Assembly (NCBI GenBank): GCA_964633225.1
Contig: CAZWFQ010000007.1
Coordinates: forward strand, 1-64,000
DNA: 64,000 bases
Direction: 5' to 3'
Source: JAKQIM01 sp964633225
GTDB taxonomy: Bacteria > Chloroflexota > Anaerolineae > Anaerolineales > UBA4823
Below are positions 25,932 to 39,957 of the stretch, piece after piece. Numbering within the stretch: position 1 is the first letter of the stretch; each line of letters begins with the position of its first letter. Made by a program: the position numbers and the translations under genes. The notes below the pieces were generated by a model. That model had not been told where the DNA came from. It saw only the letters and a list, made by a program, of their open reading frames with translations, and made no database searches.

Positions 25932-28552
25932 TCTATGTGCTTCTTTGGTGGTTGATCATGCAGGTGTTGGGCTGGCTGGCCTTGCCCACCGCCATGCGCC
26001 TGTTCCGCTGGCTGCCAGACCGCGGCTATGCCTTTTCGAAGGCCCTTGGCTTGTTGATCTCCAGCTATGTGCTGTGGGTTGGGGCCTCCACCGGTTTGCT
26101 GAGCAACGATACCGGCGGCATCCTCTTCGCCTTGCTGGCCCTGGCGGCCCTTTCGGCGTGGTGTTATTTTCGCCAGCCGCTTGGCGAGTTTCAGCATTAC
26201 CTGCGAAGCAAGAAGGGCCTGATCATCACGGTTGAAATCCTGTTTGCCCTGGCTTTTGTGGCCTGGGCCGTGCTGCGCGCCTATGCCTCCTTCAAGATTG
26301 AATCGGCCGGCGGCGAGAAGTTCATGGAGATTGCCTTCCTAAATGCCATTTTGCGCAGCGAGCACTTCCCCCCTCAGGATCCCTGGCTTTCAGGTTTTGC
26401 CATCTCATACTACTACTTCGGCTATGTGATGATGGCCCTGGTCACGCGTTTCTCGGGTGCGCCGGCGGGCATTGGTTTTGACCTGTACGACAGCCTCTTG
26501 TTTGCCCTGACGTTGATCGGCGCCTTTGGCGTGGTCTATAACCTGGTCAAGCTCAGCTTGCACAAAAGAGAGCCGGCTGAAGCCCCGGGCGCTTCGTTAA
26601 GTGAGCGCCAACCATTGGCCGCCGGTTTGCTGGGGGCGCTTTTTGTGGCCTTCTTGGGCAACCTGGCCGGCTTGTGGGAAGCCCTGCACTCCTGGGGCAA
26701 GCTACCGGCTGCCTTCTGGAGCTGGCTGAGCATCCCGGGCCTGGCGCAGGCGCCGGTTAACGGCACGCTGTATCCCACGCATTGGATGTGGTGGTGGCGC
26801 GGCTCGCGCGTCATTCAGGATGTGAACCTGGTCGGTATGCCGATCAGCGCTTCGCCGATCGATGAATTTCCCTATTTCAGTTTCATGCTGGGCGATAACC
26901 ACCCTCATGTGTTGGCCCTGCCTTTTGTCTTGCTGGCGATTGGCATGGCGCTTAACTTGTTGACCAGGCAGCTCTCGGCGGCACCTGCTCAGCCAGGCGA
27001 GCAGGTCAGCGCGGCCAAATGGTGGAATCCGGTGGGCTTTGCCTTGGACAATGATTGGGGACTGTTCATCGGGGCGGCTTTGGTGATTGGGGCCTTGGGC
27101 TTCTTGAATACCTGGGATCTGCCGATCTATTTGGCGTTGGCGGTGCTGGCCTACGCCGTGGGCCATGCCGCCCAGGCAGGCTGCCTGGGCCGAGATACCC
27201 TGCTGCGCGCCGTTTTGCTGTTCTTGGCCTGGGGCGCAGCTTGTTTCGTCTTGTATTTCTTTTTTTATATCGGCTTCAGCTCTCAGGCCGGGGGCGTGCT
27301 GCCCTACGTCTGGCCTCCCACGCGCATGCCGCAGTTCTTGACCATGTTTGGCGCCTTTGCATTTGTGTTGGCTTGCTTCTTGCCGGCCTTCCTGGCCAGG
27401 CAAAAAGAGGCTGGTCGTGAGCTGTGGAAGCAAGCCCTGACCTGGTGGGGGCGTATGCTGTTGATCTGCCTGGCCTTTTTCTTGTTCTCCTGGCTGGTGA
27501 TCGCCTTGGGCAGTGCCAGTGCCGCGGTGGAAGACCCACTGGTGCATTCGGCCCTGGCAGCCCTGTTGAGCGGTATGACGCTTAAAGAGGGCCTTCTTGT
27601 CAGCCTGGGCGCCCGTCTCACGGACCCCTGGATGCTGCTTTTTACCTCAGGATTGATGGCCCTGGCCCTGACCAATGCCCTGTACCTGCTCCGGCATAAG
27701 ACCGCCGAGCCTGCGGTCCCCGTATCAGGGCAGCAGCCCGTTGTGCCGGTTGAACACAGCCGTTGGCCTCTTGCCAGTGATCTGTTTGTGTTTCTGCTGG
27801 CCTTTACGGGCCTGGCCCTGGTACTGGTGGTGGAGTTCGTTTACTTGCGCGACAGCTTTGGCGTGCGCATGAATACCATCTTTAAGTTCTATTACCAGGC
27901 CTGGGTGATGATGGGCTTGGCCAGCGCTTACGGTGTTTGGTGGTTGTTGAATCATCTCTCGGGCCGCCTTGGACGCAGCTTCTTCTTGGTGGGGGCAGGA
28001 TTGGTGCTCTCTGCCAGCCTGCTTTACCCGCTGATGGCCACCTGGAGCCGGGCGGATGGCTTCCAGAGCGTGCCGAACCTGGATGGTTCCAGCGGCATCG
28101 CCAGGGGCCACCCCGATGACTGGGCGGCGATTGAATGGCTTAACGCCAATCTCAGCGGTGCGCCGGTCATCCTGGAATCTCCCAGCACCGGGGCATTGGG
28201 CGAGGGTGCCTATACCTACCGGGGGCGGATCAGTGCCTTCACCGGCCTGCCAACCGTTTTGGGTTGGTCGAACCACGAAGGCCAGTGGCGCGGCAATTAT
28301 ACTGAGCAGAACCTGCGCGAGCCCGATATCATCACCATTTACACCACCAGCGACCCACAGTTGATGCTTGACTTGCTGCGTAAGTGGCAGGTTGAATACC
28401 TCATTGTTGGTGCAGCCGAGACGAGTTATATCCAGGACCTTTGCGCGGATGGCAGCCGCGGTTGTAACCTGAACATTGCCTTGCGCAAGTTCCCCCTGAT
28501 GCTGGAGCCTGTCTTCACCCAGGGCCAAACCACCATCTATGTTGTCCCCTAG
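25928..28552 (+). CDS. DUF2298 polytopic membrane protein
   Basis: An 874-aa protein with more than 15 hydrophobic helices. It carries the DUF2298 signature found also in the preceding gene: GGEKFMEIAFLNAILRSEHFPPQDPW then YYYFGYVMMAL and DEFPYFSFMLGDNHPHV. A soluble tail of about 130 residues ends the chain (GHPDDWAAIEWLN, WSNHEGQWRGNY). It starts with GTG inside the stop region of the upstream gene (GTGA overlap), so the two are translationally coupled and probably form a complex or act in one pathway. The family has no settled biochemical function; relation to GT-C transferases is inferred from topology and neighbours. Confidence 0.85.
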   Translation: MIYVLLWWLIMQVLGWLALPTAMRLFRWLPDRGYAFSKALGLLISSYVLWVGASTGLLSNDTGGILFALLALAALSAWCYFRQPLGEFQHYLRSKKGLIITVEILFALAFVAWAVLRAYASFKIESAGGEKFMEIAFLNAILRSEHFPPQDPWLSGFAISYYYFGYVMMALVTRFSGAPAGIGFDLYDSLLFALTLIGAFGVVYNLVKLSLHKREPAEAPGASLSERQPLAAGLLGALFVAFLGNLAGLWEALHSWGKLPAAFWSWLSIPGLAQAPVNGTLYPTHWMWWWRGSRVIQDVNLVGMPISASPIDEFPYFSFMLGDNHPHVLALPFVLLAIGMALNLLTRQLSAAPAQPGEQVSAAKWWNPVGFALDNDWGLFIGAALVIGALGFLNTWDLPIYLALAVLAYAVGHAAQAGCLGRDTLLRAVLLFLAWGAACFVLYFFFYIGFSSQAGGVLPYVWPPTRMPQFLTMFGAFAFVLACFLPAFLARQKEAGRELWKQALTWWGRMLLICLAFFLFSWLVIALGSASAAVEDPLVHSALAALLSGMTLKEGLLVSLGARLTDPWMLLFTSGLMALALTNALYLLRHKTAEPAVPVSGQQPVVPVEHSRWPLASDLFVFLLAFTGLALVLVVEFVYLRDSFGVRMNTIFKFYYQAWVMMGLASAYGVWWLLNHLSGRLGRSFFLVGAGLVLSASLLYPLMATWSRADGFQSVPNLDGSSGIARGHPDDWAAIEWLNANLSGAPVILESPSTGALGEGAYTYRGRISAFTGLPTVLGWSNHEGQWRGNYTEQNLREPDIITIYTTSDPQLMLDLLRKWQVEYLIVGAAETSYIQDLCADGSRGCNLNIALRKFPLMLEPVFTQGQTTIYVVP

Positions 28553-28584
28553 CGGTGTAAGAGCAGGCTAAATGATCCATCGAG

Positions 28585-28590
28585 TATAAT
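28585..28590 (+). promoter_or_regulatory. -10 box before the third GT-C gene
   Basis: A perfect TATAAT 15 nt before the ATG at 28606, with no clear -35 and no SD site; the leader would be about 9 nt. Confidence 0.45.
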
Positions 28591-28605
28591 AGACGCGTTC
28601 AGCTT

Positions 28606-30468
28606 ATGAAAACCAAAACTTTCACCTTTGAAATTTTTCTCTATCTCCTGGCCTTTGCTTTGGCCCTGGTTTTGCGATTGGTGCAGTTGGGCGCCGCGCC
28701 GCTGGGGGATGTGGAGGCCGGTTGGGCTTTGCAAGCTCTAGATCTGCTGCGTGGGCAAGAATTCACATTTGGCTCTCAGCCGCTTTACGTGCTTGTCACC
28801 AGCCAATTCTTCTCGCTGCTGGGCAGCAGCAACGGTCTGGCTCGTTTGCTGCCTGCTCTGGCTGGCAGCAGTCTGCCCATCTTGCCGCTCTTCTTGGGCC
28901 GTTGGATTGCTGGCTCGCAGAAGCTGCGCTGGGCCGGCCTGATCTTTGCCTTTGGCATGGCTATTGACCCTGGCCTGGTGGCGCTCTCGCGCCAGGCTGG
29001 CAGCCTGGTCCCCGCTCTGGCATTCAGCCTGTGGGCCGTGACGCTGTATGCCGCCCGCCGCCCGGTGCCGGCGGGCATCCTGGCGGGCTTGGCGCTGCTC
29101 TCGGGGCCGGCTGTGCTGCACGGTGCCTTGACCCTGGCAGCCGCCTTTGGCCTGTCGCGCCTGCTGGACAAAAACCTGGCAGCCATCTCGGCGCCTGACG
29201 AGGCAGAGGCGAGCGAGGCTGCCCTCTCATCTGATGCCACGCCGGCAGCGCTGCCGTCCGCCTTCGATTTTTCGGCTCACTGGCTGCGCCCGGCTTTAAT
29301 CAGTGCCGGGGCGGTGCTTCTGCTCGCCGGGACACTTTTTTTGCGCGTTCCGCAAGGCCTGGCGGCAATGGTTGGCAGCCTGCCCAGCTACATCTCTGGC
29401 TGGATAGAGCCTTCTGGTGTTTCGCTGCTGCGCCTGCTGGCCGGGTTGGCTTTTTACCAGCCCCTGGTGCTGATCTTCGCCCTGGTTGGCCTGGCCCGCG
29501 CCTGGTTTGACCTGACCACCCTGCCCACAGATGCCCAATCTGGCGCTCGCCTGACGCTGCGCCTGGGTCTGTGGGTCTTGGCGGCCTTGATCTTGGTGCT
29601 GCTGTACACTGCCCGCCAGGTTGCTGACCTGGCCTGGCTGCTGCCGCCCTTGTGGGGGATGGCAGCCATAGAACTGGCCCAACACCTGCCTCCTGCCAAA
29701 GATGCCAGTACCCGCCGGGTATCGGTGAGCCTGGCATGTTTGCTGGTTGTGTTGGCTGCCTTAAGCTGGATCAGCCTGCTGGCCCTGGCGCGCCAGCCCA
29801 ATACCCTGCTGTATGCTGCTTTGGCCGTAGGCGCATTGCTGATGGGCTTTGTCTTGACCTTGCTGGTAGGGGCGGGCTGGTCTATCCCCGCAGCGCGCAT
29901 GGGCCTGGCTTGGGCCGCTGCCACATGCTTGCTGTTGGGCTCGTTTTCTGCCGCCTGGGGCCTGGCTTACCTGCGCCCCAACGGGGCCCAGGAATTGTGG
30001 AGCCCTGGCCCTGCCGCCGGGCAAGCCGGCCAGTTGGTCTCTACCCTGGGAGACCTGGCTGAGTGGAACAGCGGCCACCGCCAGGAAATTGATGTGCTTG
30101 TAACGGTAGACAGCCCCTCCCTGCGCTGGGCGCTGCGCGATTTTCTGGGCGCCAGCTATGTCGCCGGTTTGGCAGCCAGCGAGTCGCCCAGCGTGGTCAT
30201 TGCATCCAGAGATCAAGAGACCCCCACCCTCGCCCAGGCCTACCGAGGGCAAGATTTTGTCTGGCGGGTGTACCCGGCCTGGCCGGGGCTTTTGCCTGCT
30301 AACCTGCCGGCCTGGCTCACTTCACGCCAGGCGCCCCTGGTTTCAGAGCAGGTGGTCTTGTGGGCGCGGATCGACCTTTTCCCAGATCAGGGCCTGGGCC
30401 AAACCACCCAGCCGGTAGAAACCGATGGCCTGGTGGTTCCGATTGAAGAAGAACAATTTATCCCATAA
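28606..30468 (+). CDS. GT-C/ArnT-like polytopic membrane protein
   Basis: A 620-aa protein with about 12 hydrophobic segments. The first external loop has GDVEAGWALQALDLLRGQ, placed where GT-C glycosyltransferases carry their catalytic acid, and the second helix block is ArnT-like. The C-terminal 150 residues form a soluble domain (PGPAAGQAGQLVSTLGDLAEW) that is presumably extracytoplasmic. It is the fourth member of the membrane glycosyltransferase block. It is followed after 19 bp by cmk and may share a transcript with it. Donor and acceptor unknown. Confidence 0.7.
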   Translation: MKTKTFTFEIFLYLLAFALALVLRLVQLGAAPLGDVEAGWALQALDLLRGQEFTFGSQPLYVLVTSQFFSLLGSSNGLARLLPALAGSSLPILPLFLGRWIAGSQKLRWAGLIFAFGMAIDPGLVALSRQAGSLVPALAFSLWAVTLYAARRPVPAGILAGLALLSGPAVLHGALTLAAAFGLSRLLDKNLAAISAPDEAEASEAALSSDATPAALPSAFDFSAHWLRPALISAGAVLLLAGTLFLRVPQGLAAMVGSLPSYISGWIEPSGVSLLRLLAGLAFYQPLVLIFALVGLARAWFDLTTLPTDAQSGARLTLRLGLWVLAALILVLLYTARQVADLAWLLPPLWGMAAIELAQHLPPAKDASTRRVSVSLACLLVVLAALSWISLLALARQPNTLLYAALAVGALLMGFVLTLLVGAGWSIPAARMGLAWAAATCLLLGSFSAAWGLAYLRPNGAQELWSPGPAAGQAGQLVSTLGDLAEWNSGHRQEIDVLVTVDSPSLRWALRDFLGASYVAGLAASESPSVVIASRDQETPTLAQAYRGQDFVWRVYPAWPGLLPANLPAWLTSRQAPLVSEQVVLWARIDLFPDQGLGQTTQPVETDGLVVPIEEEQFIP

Positions 30469-30487
30469 CAGAATACAGAGAAGATGA

Positions 30488-31174
30488 ATGAGCATTCCTG
30501 CAATCATAGCAATTGACGGCCCGGCAGCTTCGGGCAAATCTACCCTCGGCCAACGCCTGGCCAACGCGCTGGGCTACCTATATTTTGATACCGGGGTCAT
30601 GTACCGCGCCGTTACCTGGGCGGCCTTACAACGCGGCATTGCCATCGACGACGAAAAAGCCGTCACCGAGCTGGCCGAAAGCCTGGATATTGACGTTTGT
30701 GCGCCCTCGCAGAACGATGGGCGCGCCTATGATGTGCTGGCCGATGGGCAGGATATCACCTGGGAGATCCGCCGTGCAGATGTGGATGCCAACGTTTCAC
30801 CTGTTTCGGCATATGCAGGGGTGCGTAAGCTTTTGACTGCCCAACAGCGCCGCATTGGCCTGCGTGGCAAAGTGGTGATGGTTGGGCGAGATATTGGCAC
30901 GGTGGTGCTGCCCGAAGCCGATCTGAAGATCTACCTGGATGCCTCGGCTGAAGAGCGTGCCCGGCGGCGCTACGAAGAGCTGTGCCAGCGCGGGCAGCCT
31001 GCCGAATACCAAAAGATCCTGGACGCCATGCGCCAGCGCGACCAGATCGACTCGACCCGCCAGGTGGCCCCTTTGTGTGCGGCTCCCGATGCCATCATCG
31101 TGGATTCGGACCATGTCAATGCGGACCAGATCTTGGAAAAGGTGCGGGCGCTTGTAGATCAACACGCTTCCTAG
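30488..31174 (+). CDS. cmk: Cytidylate kinase
   Basis: Phosphorylates CMP and dCMP with ATP. The 228-aa sequence has the P-loop IDGPAASGKSTLGQRLA at the N-terminus, the CMP-binding FDTGVMYRAVTWAAL, GRDIGTVVLPEADLKIYLDAS and the lid segment ERARRRYEEL. Length and motifs are normal. It is followed by a 168-bp spacer and plsC, an order seen in other bacteria where cmk and plsC are neighbours. Confidence 0.96.
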   Translation: MSIPAIIAIDGPAASGKSTLGQRLANALGYLYFDTGVMYRAVTWAALQRGIAIDDEKAVTELAESLDIDVCAPSQNDGRAYDVLADGQDITWEIRRADVDANVSPVSAYAGVRKLLTAQQRRIGLRGKVVMVGRDIGTVVLPEADLKIYLDASAEERARRRYEELCQRGQPAEYQKILDAMRQRDQIDSTRQVAPLCAAPDAIIVDSDHVNADQILEKVRALVDQHAS

Positions 31175-31342
31175 CCGCCCCAGCTTATTGGCGCGGCTCA
31201 TAAACAGGTCTGGCAAACCAATCCTGACCTGATCTATGCAGTAGATTGCCCTACTGCTGCCTCCTGAGTACTGGGGGTGCGGATGGGCAACCGGCTGCCG
31301 TAATAGAGTATTTTCGACCTTCACCGGTTGATGAGGCCGCTG

Positions 31343-32101
31343 ATGACTGATTTGATTAAACCGGCGCAAGAAAGCGAAGACCAGCCGGCATCCACTTGCA
31401 AGGGTTACGATCACGCCCGGTTGGAGGCGCGCCGCCGCTTTCTGCGCTTTTTGATTCGCACGATCGGCTTTAACTTCCTGGCCCGGCTGGAGCGCGTGGA
31501 AGGGATTGAGAACATCCCCACAACCGGCCCAGCGATCTTGATCTTCAACCATATCGCTTTTGTGGATTCTCTCGTGATCCTGCACGTTACACCGCGTAAC
31601 GTGGTGCCCCTGGCCAAGGTGGAGGTGTATGATTACCCCATCATCGGTATCTTCCCTCATCTGTGGGAGGTTATCCCGGTGCGCCGCGAAGAGGTAGACC
31701 GGCGGGCCATCCAGAGCGCGCTGGATGTATTGAAGGCCGGAGAGATCGTTCTCCTGGCGCCAGAAGCCACGCGCCATACCGCCATGCAAGAAGGCAAGGT
31801 GGGGGTGGCTTATCTTGCCAGCCGTACCAATTCGCCCATTGTGCCGGTGATGGTAGAAGGCACCCCGGGCTTCCCCAGCCTGCCGTTTTTGCCGCGTTGG
31901 AGCGGGCCGGGCATCCAGGTGAAATTTGGCAAGCCTTTTCGTTTCCGCAAGGACCTGGGCCGGCCCAGGCGCGAACAACTTAATCGGATGACACAAGAAG
32001 CCATGTATCGCCTGGCAGCTATGCTGCCAGAGCAGCGACGCGGTGTGTATGCCGACCTTTCACAAGCCACGCAAGAAACGATCGAAGAGATCGTGCTATA
32101 A
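31343..32101 (+). CDS. plsC: 1-acyl-glycerol-3-phosphate acyltransferase family protein
   Basis: A 252-aa membrane-associated acyltransferase of the PlsC family, acylating lysophosphatidate or related lipids. The catalytic HX4D motif is HIAFVD in FNHIAFVDSLV; LAPEATRH replaces the usual FPEGTRS (motif III), and VPVMVEGTPGF is motif IV. The frame is open back to a TTG at 31328, but the ATG at 31343 has a GATGAGG site before it and is preferred. The 168 bp upstream contain a 7-bp hairpin (31238-31244 / 31251-31257) and no obvious consensus promoter. Confidence 0.88.
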   Translation: MTDLIKPAQESEDQPASTCKGYDHARLEARRRFLRFLIRTIGFNFLARLERVEGIENIPTTGPAILIFNHIAFVDSLVILHVTPRNVVPLAKVEVYDYPIIGIFPHLWEVIPVRREEVDRRAIQSALDVLKAGEIVLLAPEATRHTAMQEGKVGVAYLASRTNSPIVPVMVEGTPGFPSLPFLPRWSGPGIQVKFGKPFRFRKDLGRPRREQLNRMTQEAMYRLAAMLPEQRRGVYADLSQATQETIEEIVL

Positions 32102-32145
32102 TTTAGGTAACTGCGCCCGGCACGAATCTTGCATTCGTTAACGAT

Positions 32146-35100
32146 ATGAATATTGAGAGCATGCTGTTCAAGAATACCTCTTACATTGAACAGCCCAACG
32201 GCCTGATTGGTTGGTTGGGCTGGTTGATATTCTTGGGCGGCGTCATTTTTTTGTTGTGGCGCTGGCTGCCGTACAATAAAAAAATGGGCCGCACGCAGTG
32301 GATCATCTTCGCTGTGCTGGCAGCGCTGCTGCCATTGACCAACCTCTTCTTAGGGCTCCGCCTGCCCATTGGAACGGCTTTGCCTCCGCCAGGCCTTCCA
32401 GTGGATCCGTTGGGACCGGTGGTAGTATTCTTTGCCGCCTTGCCCTGGCTTCTGGCTGCCGGTTTGCTGGGCCCGGCGCCGGCTGCGGCCCTGGCTTTTG
32501 TTTCTGGCCTCTTCATGGCTTTGTGGAATACACACAGCCCCTTTACCCCGCTTGAATATTCACTCTTGGCCCTCTTGTTGGGCGCCTGTTTCCAGCAGCG
32601 CTACCGCACCCTGGCGTTTCGTGCCCTGCGCCGCCCGCTGCTGGCGGGGCTCTTGTTGGGGCTGGTTTACCCACTGATCTATATTCTGGATATCTTGTTT
32701 GTGTTCAGTGGCAGCCTGGCCAGCCGCCTGGATTATGCACTGGCCAATACAGCGGCGGCCTCATTGAGCGTGCTGGCACAACTGCTGATTGCTGGGTTGG
32801 TCGGCGAGTTGGCTGCCTTTGCTTTCCCCAAGTTTTGGGGCGGGCGCGGCCCACTGACACCCTCGCCGGCAGAGCGCCGCTTACAGACGCGTTTCCTGGC
32901 CAGCCTGGCGCCGCTGGCGGTGATCCTGATGGTCGGCCTGATCGCCGGCGATTGGGTGGTGGCTGGCGCTGCCGCCCGCCAGATGCTGGAAGACCGCATG
33001 CAAAGCACTGCCAATATGGCTGCTCAGGGCGTGCCTTTCTTCCATGCCACCGGCCAGGCGCTCATCCAAGATATGGCCAATGACCCGCGCTGGTACCAGG
33101 GGCCTCAAGATGGGCAGACTGCCTTGCTGGAAGAAAACCTGCGCAGCATCCCCTTTTTCCGCCAGCTCTACCTGCTGGATGAACAGGGCGATGCCCTGGC
33201 AGGCTATCCAACGGTTGATTTTTATGCCGCAGACCCTTCTCCCAAAGAGTTCGCTGCCATTGACCTGGCCATTGCCGGCCTGGCCTTCCAATCTTATACC
33301 ATTTCTCCGGTGCCGGGCGAAAACGTAGCCCAGGTCTCTTTCATTGCCGCTATCAAGGAAGGTGACCGAGTGCACGGCGTGCTGGTGGGGCGCACAGACC
33401 TGGCGAACAACCCGCTTACCCAACCCGTCTTGATTTCTCTGGCCAGCATTGCAGACGTTGATGGGGAAGGCATGCTGCTGGATGATGAGGGGCGCATCTT
33501 GTATCACTCTGCCAATGCCCAGGTGATGGAGAAATACCAGGGCGATACCTCGGAAAAGCCGGCTTTCTTTGCCGACAGTGTGGCCCCTGATGGCACTCGC
33601 CGCATGTTGTATTACCAACCTGTGCAGGGTCAGCCTTGGGCAGTGGTGACGATTGTGCCCGCCCGGCAGGCCCAGCAGTTGGCCTTGCGCATTGCCGCGC
33701 CTCTGCTGGGGATGATCCTGGTGCTGTTCTTCCTGGCGGCTGTTTTCCTGCGCCTTTCATTGCGCGTTGTAACTGCTTCGTTGCAGCACCTGGCTTCAGA
33801 AGCCAACCGCATTTCCAGCGGGCGGCTGGACCGCCCCTTGCAGTTGGAGGGCGAAGACGAGGTCGGGCAGCTGCGGCGCGCCTTTGAGCATATGCGTGTC
33901 AGCCTTAAAGATCGTCTGGATGAACTCAATCGTGTCCTGGTGGTCAGCCAGGGTGTGGCCTCCAGCCTGGACCTGGGTGAAGCCCTCAAGCCCGTCTTGG
34001 ATGCTGCTATCAGCACTGGCGTGACCTCGGCGCGGGTGGTACTCTCGTCTGATGTGGCTCCCGAGGCTCAGGTGGGCGCATCGCCGGTGACCCGCTTTGG
34101 CATTGGCAGCGAAGCTTTCAGCCACCTGGATGAGCAGATCCTGGCTCTGGCGCGCCAACAAGACCAACGGATTGTCATCACCAACCCCACCCGCGTGCGT
34201 AATTTGAATTTCTCTGTTGGCGCCGCCCGTCCTGAGGCTCTGCTGGGGATGCCGCTGCGCCATGAGAACCTGTACTTTGGTGTCATGTGGGTGGCATACG
34301 ACATCCCGCACCAATTTGGCGAAGATGAGGTGCGCTTCCTGTCTACTTTGGCCGGGCAGGCTGTGTTGGCAGCAGGCAATGCTCGCTTGTTTGCCTCTGC
34401 TGAGGTCGGTCGCCAGCAGTTGGAATCTATCCTGGCTTCTACCCCCGACCCTGTGCTGGTTACGGATCAGCAGAATAACCTGCTCCTGGCGAACCCGGCG
34501 GCCTGGCAGGCCTTGGATTTAAGTGCCACTACGGTGGATGACAAGGCGGTGGAGCAGGTTATCCAGCAGCCTGAGTTAGTGCGCCTGCTGACCAGCTTCT
34601 CGCAGGACCGCCTCTCAACCGAGCTGCGCTTGCCGGATGGGTTGATGTACATGGCAACTGCCTCCACCGTCATGGCTGGCGATCGCCCTGTTGGGCGTAT
34701 CTGTGTGCTGCGTGACATCACCCACCTGAAAGAATTGGATCAGCTAAAATCTGATTTTGTCTCCACCGTCAGCCACGATTTACGCTCACCGTTGACCCTC
34801 ATGCGCGGCTATGCCACCATGCTCGAAATGGTCGGCGAACTGAACGAGCAGCAGTCCAATTATGTGCGCAAGATGGTGACTGGCGTAGAGAACATGACCC
34901 GCCTGGTGAACACCCTGCTGGACCTGGGGCGCATTGAAGCGGGTTTAGCGCTGCAGTTGGAGGCCATCCCCGTGCATGATATCGTTGAGCGCGTGGTGGG
35001 TAGTTTGCAGATCCAGGCATCTCAGAAGCAAATCCAGATGACCTGCGAAATCTCGCCAACTATCATCCCTCTGGTCGAGGCCGACCACGCCCTCTTGCAG

Positions 35101-35442
35101 CAGGCCATGCACAACCTGGTGGAAAACGCGATCAAGTACACTGACCCCGGAGGCCAGGTGGGGGTGCGTGTGTACCAGGACCGTGAACGCATGGTCTTTG
35201 AGGTGACTGACAGCGGCATTGGCATTGCGCCGGTGGATATCCCGCTCTTGTTCAAGAAGTTCTCGCGCGCTGGGCAAAAAGAGGCCAAGAAGCGCCCGGG
35301 CAGCGGCCTGGGGCTGGCGATTGTCAAATCGGTTGTTGAGCGCCACCAGGGCCTGGTGTGGGTGGAGAGCCAGTTGGGCAAGGGCAGCACCTTTTTCTTT
35401 GCCATTCCCTTCCGGCAGCCGCCGAAGAACGCCGCCAGGTGA
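32146..35442 (+). CDS. Membrane sensor histidine kinase (7TM-Cache-HAMP-GAF-PAS)
   Basis: A 1098-aa sensor kinase. About seven hydrophobic helices (residues 20-230) are followed by a helix near 255-275, an extracytoplasmic Cache-like region (about 280-520), another helix (about 525-550), HAMP, GAF (about 620-755), PAS (about 760-865), HisKA with His877 in TVSHDLRSPL, and an ATPase domain with NAIKYTDPGG, DSGIGI and GSGLGLAIVKS. No response regulator is next to it, so its partner is elsewhere. An extended -10 (TGCTATAAT, with TATAAT at 32097-32102) overlaps the plsC stop and may drive it. The ATG lacks a clear SD site. Confidence 0.92.
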   Translation: MNIESMLFKNTSYIEQPNGLIGWLGWLIFLGGVIFLLWRWLPYNKKMGRTQWIIFAVLAALLPLTNLFLGLRLPIGTALPPPGLPVDPLGPVVVFFAALPWLLAAGLLGPAPAAALAFVSGLFMALWNTHSPFTPLEYSLLALLLGACFQQRYRTLAFRALRRPLLAGLLLGLVYPLIYILDILFVFSGSLASRLDYALANTAAASLSVLAQLLIAGLVGELAAFAFPKFWGGRGPLTPSPAERRLQTRFLASLAPLAVILMVGLIAGDWVVAGAAARQMLEDRMQSTANMAAQGVPFFHATGQALIQDMANDPRWYQGPQDGQTALLEENLRSIPFFRQLYLLDEQGDALAGYPTVDFYAADPSPKEFAAIDLAIAGLAFQSYTISPVPGENVAQVSFIAAIKEGDRVHGVLVGRTDLANNPLTQPVLISLASIADVDGEGMLLDDEGRILYHSANAQVMEKYQGDTSEKPAFFADSVAPDGTRRMLYYQPVQGQPWAVVTIVPARQAQQLALRIAAPLLGMILVLFFLAAVFLRLSLRVVTASLQHLASEANRISSGRLDRPLQLEGEDEVGQLRRAFEHMRVSLKDRLDELNRVLVVSQGVASSLDLGEALKPVLDAAISTGVTSARVVLSSDVAPEAQVGASPVTRFGIGSEAFSHLDEQILALARQQDQRIVITNPTRVRNLNFSVGAARPEALLGMPLRHENLYFGVMWVAYDIPHQFGEDEVRFLSTLAGQAVLAAGNARLFASAEVGRQQLESILASTPDPVLVTDQQNNLLLANPAAWQALDLSATTVDDKAVEQVIQQPELVRLLTSFSQDRLSTELRLPDGLMYMATASTVMAGDRPVGRICVLRDITHLKELDQLKSDFVSTVSHDLRSPLTLMRGYATMLEMVGELNEQQSNYVRKMVTGVENMTRLVNTLLDLGRIEAGLALQLEAIPVHDIVERVVGSLQIQASQKQIQMTCEISPTIIPLVEADHALLQQAMHNLVENAIKYTDPGGQVGVRVYQDRERMVFEVTDSGIGIAPVDIPLLFKKFSRAGQKEAKKRPGSGLGLAIVKSVVERHQGLVWVESQLGKGSTFFFAIPFRQPPKNAAR

Positions 35443-35467
35443 AATTGGCAGAAGCCGCGCGGGGCTC

Positions 35468-35495
35468 TTGACCTCATCAAATCTTATGGTATAAT
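35468..35495 (+). promoter_or_regulatory. Promoter of rpoC
   Basis: TTGACC (35468-35473), 16-bp spacer and a perfect TATAAT (35490-35495). The predicted start near 35502 gives a 98-nt leader before the GTG at 35600. Confidence 0.75.
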
Positions 35496-35536
35496 CCGGC
35501 CCGCATGATATGGAAAATTTGTGAACGCACTGCCTG

Positions 35537-35577
35537 GCGCTTGAGATCGTAGGTCTCGGGCGCGGGCTTTTGTTTGT
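35537..35577 (+). promoter_or_regulatory. Terminator-like hairpin in the rpoC leader
   Basis: A 12-bp stem with several G-T pairs (35537-35548 / 35552-35563, 3-nt loop) is followed by GGGCTTTTGTTTG. It lies between the rpoC promoter and start codon, so it may attenuate transcription. Downstream, CCTCC sits next to GGAGG (the SD at 35587-35592), a small local pairing that could mask the ribosome-binding site. Confidence 0.5.
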
Positions 35578-35599
35578 CTATCCTCCAGGAGGTAGTTGA

Positions 35600-39901
<4,302 letters not shown>

Positions 39902-39915
39902 CCTCCCCCTGAATC

Positions 39916-39957
39916 AATCAAAAAGATGGCGGCATTTGTGCCGCCATCTTTTTGATT
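39916..39957. terminator. Bidirectional terminator between rpoC and oppF
   Basis: A perfect 19-bp stem (39916-39934 / 39939-39957) with a TTTG loop; T-runs lie on both strands. It separates the convergent rpoC and oppF stops and would serve both. Confidence 0.9.
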
